DNA from: Bacteroidetes bacterium GWA2_40_15
GTDB taxonomy: Bacteria > Bacteroidota > Bacteroidia > Bacteroidales > VadinHA17
NCBI GenBank assembly: GCA_001768195.1
Contig: MENI01000033.1
Location: forward strand, 1 to 34,893
Length of the DNA stretch: 34,893 nt
Reading direction: 5' to 3'
The notes under the pieces are model-generated. The model searched no databases. It saw nothing but the letters and a program-made list of their open reading frames with translations, and was not told where the DNA came from. The translations under genes were made by a program, and so were the position numbers. The number at the start of each line of letters is the position of its first letter. Position 1 is the stretch's first letter. Below, piece after piece: positions 18,123 to 25,489 of the stretch.

Positions 18123-19349
18123 ATGGTATTGAAAAACAGATTAAAATCCTCTGTTATGGAACTTGATAATACTAGTACAAAATCGTCTGTTTTAATTGTT
18201 GACGATAATCCCAGGAATCTTCAGGTTCTTGGCGGCTTTTTAAAAGAGAAAGGGCTACTTGTTGAATTCGCAATTGACGGTCATTCGGCCCTGGAATGGT
18301 TTAATAAGCGAAGATTTGACTTGATATTACTTGATATTATGATGCCCGGGATGAATGGCTTTGAGGTATGCCGTAAAATAAAAGAAAATCCTGTCACCTG
18401 TGATATTCCTGTAATATTTATAACTGCAGTATCAGATACGGATAGTATTGTTAAAGGGTTTAATATCGGAGCTGTTGATTATATAACAAAACCATTTATA
18501 CAGGATGAGCTTCTCGTCCGGATAAAAACTCAACTAGAAGCGGTAAGATCAAAACAACTTATTCTTGAATATTTAAGCAATATCGAAGAAAAAAACAAAA
18601 ATATAAATAGCAGTATTGATTATGCCAGATATATACAGAATGCTGTTATACAAACCTCTGAAACCAGTTCCAAATATCTTCCAGACTATTTTATAATTGA
18701 TCACCCAAAAGACATTTTAAGCGGAGACTATTACTGGATTAACAACATAGACGGACAAGTTATATTTGCTGTAATGGATTGTACGGGTCATGGTGTCCCG
18801 GGAGCATTAATGAGCATACTTGGAACAACTTTTCTTAATGATATTATCTGTCATAAAAAGATATTACAACCCGACAAAATCCTTGAATGCCTTCGGGAGA
18901 AGTTAATACATTCTCTGGGACAGAAACAAAACTCTGTTGTTGTCAAAGATGGAATGGAAGGGTCAGTTGTAAATTTTGATCAGTCGACAAGCACTCTTAC
19001 ATTTGCCGGATCTCTTAATCCAATGGTTCATATTCGTAATAATGAAATGACATTGTTAAAAGCGGATCGATTCCCAATAGGCTTTTATGATAAAGAAGCA
19101 AAATTCTCGTTAAATACTATAAAGATTAATAAAGACGACATGGTCTATTTATACTCTGATGGTTATATTGATCAGTTTGGTGGGCCTGATTCAAAGAAGA
19201 TAAAGTCAAAGGGATTCAGGGAATTGCTACTAACGTATCATGAACTTCCTTTAATGGCTCAAAAAACAAAACTTGAAGAGTATTTAAACTTGTGGCGTGG
19301 TAACCTGGAACAAACTGATGATATCCTGGTAGTCGGAATCAGATTCTAA
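18123..19349 (+). CDS. Receiver-PP2C (SpoIIE-type) serine phosphatase response regulator
   Basis: Response regulator of 408 residues and the output of the unit. The receiver (about 22-140) has D27/D28, phospho-acceptor Asp71 (LLDIMMP) and Lys in ITKPF. A coiled-coil linker follows, in which NKNINSSIDYARYIQNAV is the motif commonly preceding this phosphatase family. The PP2C/SpoIIE domain (about 190-408) shows the metal-binding residues in ILSGDYYW, VMDCTGHGVPGALMS, YLYSDGYIDQ and TDDILVVG. Such proteins dephosphorylate an anti-anti-sigma factor or similar STAS protein when phosphorylated; no STAS or anti-sigma gene lies in the window. The ATG at 18156 (MELDNTSTKS) is an alternative start that matches the paralogue at 16931 better. 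The gene follows the previous stop by one base, so translational coupling is likely. Confidence 0.92.
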   Translation: MVLKNRLKSSVMELDNTSTKSSVLIVDDNPRNLQVLGGFLKEKGLLVEFAIDGHSALEWFNKRRFDLILLDIMMPGMNGFEVCRKIKENPVTCDIPVIFITAVSDTDSIVKGFNIGAVDYITKPFIQDELLVRIKTQLEAVRSKQLILEYLSNIEEKNKNINSSIDYARYIQNAVIQTSETSSKYLPDYFIIDHPKDILSGDYYWINNIDGQVIFAVMDCTGHGVPGALMSILGTTFLNDIICHKKILQPDKILECLREKLIHSLGQKQNSVVVKDGMEGSVVNFDQSTSTLTFAGSLNPMVHIRNNEMTLLKADRFPIGFYDKEAKFSLNTIKINKDDMVYLYSDGYIDQFGGPDSKKIKSKGFRELLLTYHELPLMAQKTKLEEYLNLWRGNLEQTDDILVVGIRF

Positions 19350-19360
19350 TCCTTTCGCTG

Positions 19361-19421
19361 TAAACCACATCCCGCAAACCGCACAAGCCAACCCAAATAC
19401 AAAGTTTGCGGGAAGAGGTTA
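19361..19421 (+). repeat. Intergenic hairpin element, copy 3 (hairpin A only)
   Basis: It starts 12 bases after the stop of the phosphatase gene. Positions 19361-19379 pair with 19404-19422 at 16 of 19 positions. The core is CCACATCCCGCAAAC paired with GTTTGCGGGAAGAGG. Relative to copies 1 and 2 the outer pair is changed from G-C to C-G and an inner pair from T-A to C-G, while both A-A mismatches stay. No hairpin B follows. Its right arm provides the stop codon of the opposing ORF at 19419-19775. It may serve as a terminator between convergent units, though there is no T-run. Confidence 0.65.
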
Positions 19422-19775
19422 ACAGCCCGTCCCTGCCACCCGGCGAGACAAGCGGCTAAAGAATCCCGGTTGTACAACCAGAGATGCCCTGTTCATCACC
19501 AGTTCACAGGAAGGACTGATACTTATCTCAAACCCATCGCTGAATGAAGCCGGATTCGGGACCAGCTTTCCATCCTCCGAAGTGATCGAAGAGTTAACAT
19601 ATCCAAGGAATAGGGAGGCCGATCTGTACTGGTTTATCGGCATCTGATTTATATTATTGCCTCTCACAAACTGGTTTGTCTGTAAAACCCACCCGTACTG
19701 ATAAAACGCGAACAGTGTAAGATCTTTCTGATTTTTTGTTGAATCGGCCGATTGTATTTCAGATGCATTAAGCAA
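19419..19775 (-). pseudogene. Short hypothetical ORF, probable gene remnant
   Basis: An ORF of 118 residues starts 13 bases after the phosphoglycerate dehydrogenase stop on the same strand. I do not recognise a family with confidence. Its middle (FYQYGWVLQTNQFVRGNN, then QYRSASLFLGYVNSS) and second part (GFEISISPSCELVMNRASLV) alternate polar and hydrophobic residues as in outer-membrane beta-barrels. There is no signal peptide, and the end (FFSRLSRRVAGTGC) runs into the hairpin element at 19361-19421, which supplies the stop. Base composition is like the genes to its right. It is most likely the end or an internally deleted piece of a barrel protein, interrupted where the composition changes. 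It could instead be a small real gene of the upstream operon. Confidence 0.4.
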
Positions 19776-19788
19776 TTATGCATTATTC

Positions 19789-21024
19789 CTAATGCAATAT
19801 CCTGGCTCTTATTGTATGCGGTATTTTCTTCAGGTCCCTCAGCACAAAAGCATTGAACTCGCTCTCTGTTTCCATTATAACATAGCCTATGTCAGGATCT
19901 GTCTGCAGATATTCGGCAGATACATTAATGCTTCTGGAAGCAAAAAAGCTGTTCAGTTCGCGTAAAACACCCGGGACATTCTTATGAATATGCAGAAAAC
20001 GTTGTGCTGAAATATTGGGTTGAAGAGATATCTCAACAAAATTAACCGCTCCCAGGGTTGACCCTGTATCACTGTATTTTACAAGCTTCTCGGCAACTTC
20101 AAGACCAATGTTTGCCTGAGCTTCAAGAGTGCTGCCTCCTATATGGGGCGTAAGAATTACATTGTTAAATTCCTGGAGGTCATTCACAAATGGCTCATCA
20201 TTGGAAGCCGGTTCCTCCGGAAAAACATCTGCAGCAACTCCTGCAAGTTGACCCGATCTCAGCCCTTCTGCAATTGCCTTATAATCAACAACGTCACCCC
20301 GGGAGGAATTTATCAGGCAGGCTCCATGCTTCATTATGGGAATCTGTTGTTTTGAGATCATATTTCTCGTCAGCTCAGTTGATGGTACATGAATTGTGAC
20401 AGTGTCTGCGATCTTCAGCAGATCGTTGAGAGTTGCAACAGGTTTTGCATTACCCAGGCTGAGTTTCTTCTCGATATCATAATAATAGATCTGCATCCCA
20501 AGGGCTTCGGCTAGTATCGAAACCTGTGATCCAATATGCCCGTAACCAACAATACCAAGAATTTTACCTCTTACCTCAACTGAGTTATTCAGTGATTTCA
20601 TCCATATCCTGTTGTGAGCAAGAGCATTTCTTTCGGGAATTCCCCTCATAAGCATAATGCACTCAGCTATTACCATTTCGGCAACGGAACGGGTGTTTGA
20701 GAAGGGTGCATTGAATACCGGAATTCCAAGCATTTTTGCATCCCAGGTATCTACCTGGTTTGTACCTATGCTGAAACAACCTATTGTAAACAGCTTTGGC
20801 GCTTTTTCCAGGTTTACCTTCCTCAGCTCCGTACGGCTTCTTATTCCTACAATATGAACATCATGCAGTTTATTATCCAGTTCCGCACCGGATAATGCCT
20901 CTTTCAGGCACTCAATATTAGTATACCCGTTTTCAAGGAAATACCTTACAGCATTCTCATGAACACCCTCGAGTAAAAGAACTTTTATCTGGCTCTTGTC
21001 AAGTGAAAATTTTCTGACCATCAT
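19789..21024 (-). CDS. serA: D-3-phosphoglycerate dehydrogenase
   Basis: Oxidises 3-phosphoglycerate to 3-phosphohydroxypyruvate with NAD+, the first step of serine synthesis, in the cytoplasm. It has 411 residues, close to the 410 of the E. coli enzyme. Visible: the family motif GCFSIGTNQVD followed by FNAPFSNTRSVAE; the Rossmann loop GIVGYGHIGSQ with a downstream acidic residue in YYYDIE; catalytic Arg in NSSRGDVVD, Glu in VFPEEP, His in LTPHIGGST. A C-terminal ACT domain of about 75 residues starts near NVPGVLRELNSFF, suggesting feedback by serine as in the E. coli type. It lies 21 bases after galactokinase on the same strand, so the two are probably co-transcribed, although their pathways are not obviously linked. 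Confidence 0.95.
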   Translation of the reverse strand: MMVRKFSLDKSQIKVLLLEGVHENAVRYFLENGYTNIECLKEALSGAELDNKLHDVHIVGIRSRTELRKVNLEKAPKLFTIGCFSIGTNQVDTWDAKMLGIPVFNAPFSNTRSVAEMVIAECIMLMRGIPERNALAHNRIWMKSLNNSVEVRGKILGIVGYGHIGSQVSILAEALGMQIYYYDIEKKLSLGNAKPVATLNDLLKIADTVTIHVPSTELTRNMISKQQIPIMKHGACLINSSRGDVVDYKAIAEGLRSGQLAGVAADVFPEEPASNDEPFVNDLQEFNNVILTPHIGGSTLEAQANIGLEVAEKLVKYSDTGSTLGAVNFVEISLQPNISAQRFLHIHKNVPGVLRELNSFFASRSINVSAEYLQTDPDIGYVIMETESEFNAFVLRDLKKIPHTIRARILH

Positions 21025-21045
21025 ATTTCCAAACCTGATTAAAAA

Positions 21046-22329
21046 TTAAAAGTCAACCTTAACAGCACCCTTATCCCTTATAAAAAGTTTATGGCATGAA
21101 CATTTTCCGAAAACATGCTCAAGTGTACTTACATAATATTCAATAAGATCCTGAGGGACAAATGCCTGGATCGTACCTGCAAAACCACCACCATGGACCC
21201 GCCATGCACCATGCCCTTTAAGCACCATCTCACTGAGTGCCAAAGCGAGTGAAACTCCCTGCTCATGAACATTGCCGGAGGCATAAATATTCTGGTTAAA
21301 CATAAAGGAACTATAACCTGATTCAATAATCAGGTCAAGGAATGATCTGAAATCATTATTCTCCAGCGCTTCTACCTGCCTCACAACTCTCCGGTTATCG
21401 CCATGAAAATGAAACGCACGCAGTATAGCCCTGTCGCCGGTGATTTCCCGCAATACAGGTATGGAGTCAACCACTTTCTCAAGAGTAACCTGGCGCTGAA
21501 CACGCGATCCCAGTACTTCTGCGACTGCCTTCATTTCATTAAATACTGCTGCATACTCATGAGTAAGATTATCATGACTGCCACCGGTATCAGTGATCAC
21601 CAGTGCAAAATCGGTCGACAGAAAATCGAAATCGATTTTTCTCACCTCGGGTTTTGCAGGATCTTCAAAATCTATTGTAACAAGCCCTCCGGATGCACAG
21701 GCAGTCTGATCCATAAGCCCGCATGGCTTGCCAAAATAATTATTTTCTGCATACTGACCTATCAGCGCATTCTCAACAGGATCCAGTTTCCCTTCATTAA
21801 AAAGATGGCTTAAAACAGCCCCTATAAGAACCTCGAATGATGCAGAAGAGCTAAGACCTGATCCCTTGGGAACCCTCCCGTCTATTATTGCATCAAATCC
21901 TCCTATGGCGAATCCGAGTTCCTTCATTCGTGAAGCAATACCCCTGACAAGTGCAGCGGAGGAATGCTGCTCGCTAATGACAGGGGCGGGATGAGAAAGA
22001 TCCACAACAAATCCCTGGTAACCTTCAGATTCAATGCGGATAATATCAGAGCTATTTTTTGCAGCAATCGCAACATTATCGAGGTTTACAGCTCCTGCCA
22101 GAACACGTCCGTAATTATGATCAGTATGGTTCCCTCCGATTTCTGTCCTCCCCGGAGAACTGAAAAACATAGGTTCCGGAGAGGCTGACATTACTTTAAA
22201 CCTCTCGAGTAACCTCGCATAACGAGATGATTGTTCGATCAGGACATAGGTATCCGTCCCATATAATTCTGTGAATGTTTTATTATTATGGTTTTCTATC
22301 CTGTTTTTCAGCAAATCTGTATTCTCCAT
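21046..22329 (-). CDS. galK: Galactokinase (GHMP kinase family)
   Basis: Phosphorylates galactose, or a related sugar, at C1 with ATP. It has 427 residues. Seen: the N-terminal galactokinase signature in a variant form (SPGRTEIGGNHTDHNYG, about residues 58-74), the GHMP ATP-binding loop (VPKGSGLSSSASFE), DQTACASGG near the sugar site, and the C-terminal HGGGFAGTIQAFVP motif. No galactose mutarotase or uridylyltransferase gene follows. Instead it lies between a glycoside-hydrolase-like lipoprotein gene (86 bases upstream) and serA. The cluster also holds a nucleotidyltransferase-like gene, so the sugar-1-phosphate may be meant for nucleotide-sugar formation. The sugar specificity (galactose, N-acetylgalactosamine or other) cannot be read from the sequence. 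Confidence 0.9.
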   Translation of the reverse strand: MENTDLLKNRIENHNNKTFTELYGTDTYVLIEQSSRYARLLERFKVMSASPEPMFFSSPGRTEIGGNHTDHNYGRVLAGAVNLDNVAIAAKNSSDIIRIESEGYQGFVVDLSHPAPVISEQHSSAALVRGIASRMKELGFAIGGFDAIIDGRVPKGSGLSSSASFEVLIGAVLSHLFNEGKLDPVENALIGQYAENNYFGKPCGLMDQTACASGGLVTIDFEDPAKPEVRKIDFDFLSTDFALVITDTGGSHDNLTHEYAAVFNEMKAVAEVLGSRVQRQVTLEKVVDSIPVLREITGDRAILRAFHFHGDNRRVVRQVEALENNDFRSFLDLIIESGYSSFMFNQNIYASGNVHEQGVSLALALSEMVLKGHGAWRVHGGGFAGTIQAFVPQDLIEYYVSTLEHVFGKCSCHKLFIRDKGAVKVDF

Positions 22330-22415
22330 TTAATGATTAGTTGTATTTATCTGATAAAGCCGGTAAATCTAACTTATTTTTCAATAACACAAAATATGAC
22401 AGCAGATTGATCCTT

Positions 22416-24140
22416 TTATTGCGACAGCATCTCCATCAGGTGTCGCCTGTTTTCCCTGAATGCTTCAATATTGTTATCGTATCTGTCAAATTTATATATT
22501 ACCCTGTTTACCAACTCCTTCGCTTTAACAGAATCCTTTTTTTCGAGCATCCTGAAAAGTTCATAATCTACGATTCCGTCACGCATAGCATCGTAACGTA
22601 TTGAACTGAATAGTTTCCCATTCTTCGGATATATTATCCAGCTGTCACCTCCGGGCAAAACATTTCCACCCTCGTACTGTATTGCCGTCTGTTCTCCGAA
22701 AGGATCCCATCTGTTCCAGTAATTAAGTCCCCAGTGCAGGTATCCGGGGATGTTGTACTTATAATTCACCCAGTGCATATACCTGGTTTTTAGAAGAGGT
22801 AGTTCAATAAACCTGTTTACATATTCACCCTTAGGTGACAGGCATGTATAGAACCAGGCTTCCTTGCCTTTCTTATTCTGACTGTTATAAAATTCGTAAT
22901 CCCTGTCCATAAAATCGAGCTGGGGAACCCAGATATCAAGAACACCACCAAGGTTTTTACTATGACATGCATCAATAAATTTGAAGTCAGGAACCAGCTT
23001 TCGAACAAAGCTGGCAATCTCAATATAACTTTTTATATTTTCTTCAATCGGCTCATCAGCAAGGTGTTGCATATATATATTATCCCATCCCCTTTCCTTC
23101 AGATGGTTATTAAGGGCCGGGAGAAATTCCTTATAGAACTCCTGGGCTTCAGGATCAGATACAGGTAAAGCCCTGAATTTTATTTCCGGATAAACTTCTT
23201 TCGAAGGCACTGATACTACAAATTGTGATATCCATGTGCTTTCGCGGCCGCCGATATGGCCTCCCTCTATTCTGCCAATCACACCCTCCTGTATGAATAT
23301 CTCAACAACCCTGTCGAATCTGGAGAAGTCAATGCTCCACTTCCCGTTATCATACCTGAATTCTGATAAGTAGAGCGGGGGAATAATTGCAATGTTCTGC
23401 CTGTATTCAGCCATTTTCCTGGCAAGTGTCCTTATGTATTCCCAGTGCTGATCCGAGTACTCTTCAAACAGATCACCATTGTTCATCCATCTGAGTTGCG
23501 AAGGACTTAATGAAAACCAGTTTGTAACCCACAGACTCGTTTTACCTACTGTAACAGGGTATACTTTTACGGTGTAATCTTTTGCTATTTTGAATTTCTT
23601 CTTTCCGTTAACTCCTGTGATAGTTATGCTTCCTTTATAAAGACCGGCTGTTGCATCTGCCGGGACAGGAATGGAGACCCATATGGGCTGTGCATTGCCG
23701 AAATCAACATCTATAGATTCCTGCTCAAGAACAGGATCGGGATAATAACCTGAAGCCGATACTATCCTGTCGCGGGAATAATCCCATATAGTACGCCCTA
23801 CTTTAACAAATCCTACAAATCCCGTTTTGGCTGCCGGCAGCATATTTCCCTCACTTTCTGCCTGTGAAACACTTACTTTAAGGTCTCTGATTGAATATGG
23901 GGACCTTACCACAAACTGAAGTGTGGCATGTTCACCTCTTACAACTTCACTGACAGCTTCCCTGGCAGGGAAATAAGAGGCCTCCGCCAGAACCTTCTCC
24001 AGAGGATCGGCATATTCAAATTTGAGGTCAGCAGTACCATGCGATACATTACAGCTAAAGTGGATCAGTAAAACTGCCATCAGGAAAGTGAATATCATCA
24101 CTTTAATTGCATTTTTCATCAGTGAATTTTCCATAACCAT
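22416..24140 (-). CDS. DUF4091 / GH123-like glycosidase, probable lipoprotein
   Basis: Exported protein of up to 574 residues. An N-terminal signal with a hydrophobic stretch (MKNAIKVMIFTFLMAVLLI) is followed by HFSC at a lipobox-like position, so surface or periplasmic lipid anchoring is plausible. The first about 200 residues look like a beta-sandwich (QFVVRSPYSIRDLKV, WVSIPVPADATAGLYKGSI), followed by a TIM-barrel-like region with LADEP. An adjacent Asp-Glu pair is the catalytic feature known for GH123 N-acetylgalactosaminidases. The C-terminus with LPGGDSWIIYPKNG, SIRYDAMRDGIVDYE is typical of DUF4091. Family membership is well supported, but the substrate is inference. The start may be 24140 or the in-frame ATG at 24119, which gives the more usual signal peptide. 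It is 86 bases before galactokinase, which fits GalNAc or galactose release. Confidence 0.85.
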   Translation of the reverse strand: MVMENSLMKNAIKVMIFTFLMAVLLIHFSCNVSHGTADLKFEYADPLEKVLAEASYFPAREAVSEVVRGEHATLQFVVRSPYSIRDLKVSVSQAESEGNMLPAAKTGFVGFVKVGRTIWDYSRDRIVSASGYYPDPVLEQESIDVDFGNAQPIWVSIPVPADATAGLYKGSITITGVNGKKKFKIAKDYTVKVYPVTVGKTSLWVTNWFSLSPSQLRWMNNGDLFEEYSDQHWEYIRTLARKMAEYRQNIAIIPPLYLSEFRYDNGKWSIDFSRFDRVVEIFIQEGVIGRIEGGHIGGRESTWISQFVVSVPSKEVYPEIKFRALPVSDPEAQEFYKEFLPALNNHLKERGWDNIYMQHLADEPIEENIKSYIEIASFVRKLVPDFKFIDACHSKNLGGVLDIWVPQLDFMDRDYEFYNSQNKKGKEAWFYTCLSPKGEYVNRFIELPLLKTRYMHWVNYKYNIPGYLHWGLNYWNRWDPFGEQTAIQYEGGNVLPGGDSWIIYPKNGKLFSSIRYDAMRDGIVDYELFRMLEKKDSVKAKELVNRVIYKFDRYDNNIEAFRENRRHLMEMLSQ

Positions 24141-24240
24141 CGTTGTTGAAATTATCTCTAATATCTGAATAACCTGATTAGAAGCCGTTTCAGATACGGT
24201 CTAGGAAAAATACAATTAAATAACCCATAATGCAAATATT

Positions 24241-25461
24241 TTAATTTGGAAAGTCCGGGCTGAACAGATTGGCAGACAGTCTTCTTAGGTTATCAAGAAG
24301 AAGAGGAAGCTGATCAAACCTGTTCAGTTTCACACCTGTTGCTCCTCCTCCTGTATGTATTTCCACAAAATCAGGATCCGGATTAATCCCGAATGCCCGC
24401 CTGAGCATGGCTTCGGCAAGATCAATAAGTGCCAGACATCTGAAAAAACCGGAACCTTCAAGCAAGCAGCAATCTCCTCTTTGAGATCTTGACACATATT
24501 CAATCCATTCATCCTGATTATGAATAAGATAGAAGTTCTTTGCAACTTCTCCAAACAGGTATGCAACCATTGCTCTCAGCGGTACTCCTTTTTCTTCAGG
24601 AATATTTCCTGATGATACCAGTTTAAGCCTTCTGAAATTATCGATCCCCAGATATTCACGCACTCTTGTTTCCATGTTACCTGTACGCAATGTCCTCATT
24701 GAAGCAATTGCGTTTCCGACAAGTGCAAATGGCCTCCGCATGTTGCTTGTTACCCACAGGCTTGAAGGGGGCAGTGGCTGATTTTTCCTTCTGCGTTCCT
24801 CAATCTCTTCAGTTATCTGCAATCCTGTTTTCGTTGAGAGGATACCTTCAAGCATTGCAAGATCCATTGGTTGAGTCACATCTGATACGAGGAGATCATA
24901 CTCAGGTTCATTTACTGAGGTTGTAATTGTGCGCACATCTTCATCCTCGCAGCTTATTGATTGTATGATATTGGTAAGGTAATACTGTTTCTGTGCATTA
25001 TCGTTCGATAAAGATGAAAGATGGCTGTGCAAAGTTTTTGCCCTGATCGCATAAAGAGGACAATTACCTTCCTTAATACTTAGAAGCGACTGCCGTCTGA
25101 GGTCATCCTCTTCTGCAACAATATCCTTCTCTTCGATTATCCTTTCGACTTTGCCTCTGTCATCCCTGAGTACCCTTCCCTTCCCTCTGTTTTTAGGAGG
25201 TTCATAAATTGCTGAAAGAAATGTCAGATCAGCTTCATGAGTCCCGTCGGTATGCTTTTTCACAAGCCGCCGGAATACAGATGACGGGATTATCCTGTCG
25301 CCCATTGTGATTATCAGCAGGGGGTTATTCTCAAGCAGTCCGGGAACACAAAATGACTCTAATGCAGCAAAGGCAGTACCTCCTGTCGGATTATCAGAGA
25401 GTACATAAGTATTTTTGCTGCCAAGATTTACAGATGAGTGATTATTATTGCCTTCGGACAT
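24241..25461 (-). CDS. N-terminally truncated nucleotidyltransferase with unrecognised C-terminal domain
   Basis: Protein of 406 residues. Residues about 25-205 follow the second part of sugar-phosphate nucleotidyltransferases of the GlmU N-terminal type: PTGGTAFAALESF (compare the usual LGTGHA), LLIITMGDRII, RGKGRVLRDDRGKVERIIEEKD, CPLYAIRAKTL, NAQKQYYLTNII. The nucleotide-binding start of the fold (LAAGxGTRM and about 70 residues) is absent, and the upstream DNA belongs to the previous gene, so this is not a start-choice error. A region of about 180 residues follows (about 220-406; RRPFALVGNA, FFRCLALIDLAEAMLRRAF, EIHTGGGATGVKLNRF) that I cannot assign. A perfect AAGGAGGT lies 20 bases before the ATG, too far for normal use. 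Either a decayed gene or a repurposed, possibly non-catalytic protein. Its neighbours suggest sugar metabolism. Confidence 0.6.
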   Translation of the reverse strand: MSEGNNNHSSVNLGSKNTYVLSDNPTGGTAFAALESFCVPGLLENNPLLIITMGDRIIPSSVFRRLVKKHTDGTHEADLTFLSAIYEPPKNRGKGRVLRDDRGKVERIIEEKDIVAEEDDLRRQSLLSIKEGNCPLYAIRAKTLHSHLSSLSNDNAQKQYYLTNIIQSISCEDEDVRTITTSVNEPEYDLLVSDVTQPMDLAMLEGILSTKTGLQITEEIEERRRKNQPLPPSSLWVTSNMRRPFALVGNAIASMRTLRTGNMETRVREYLGIDNFRRLKLVSSGNIPEEKGVPLRAMVAYLFGEVAKNFYLIHNQDEWIEYVSRSQRGDCCLLEGSGFFRCLALIDLAEAMLRRAFGINPDPDFVEIHTGGGATGVKLNRFDQLPLLLDNLRRLSANLFSPDFPN

Positions 25462-25481
25462 ACCCTGCTTTACAATTACTT

Positions 25482-25489
25482 ACCTCCTT
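25482..25489 (-). promoter_or_regulatory. Misplaced Shine-Dalgarno sequence
   Basis: AAGGAGGT on the minus strand overlaps the stop codon of the DUF4832 gene. It is a perfect match, rare in this phylum, but it stands 20 bases before the ATG of the truncated nucleotidyltransferase. At normal spacing there is only a TTG that is followed directly by a TAA stop. This fits loss or change of an earlier start region. Confidence 0.45.
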
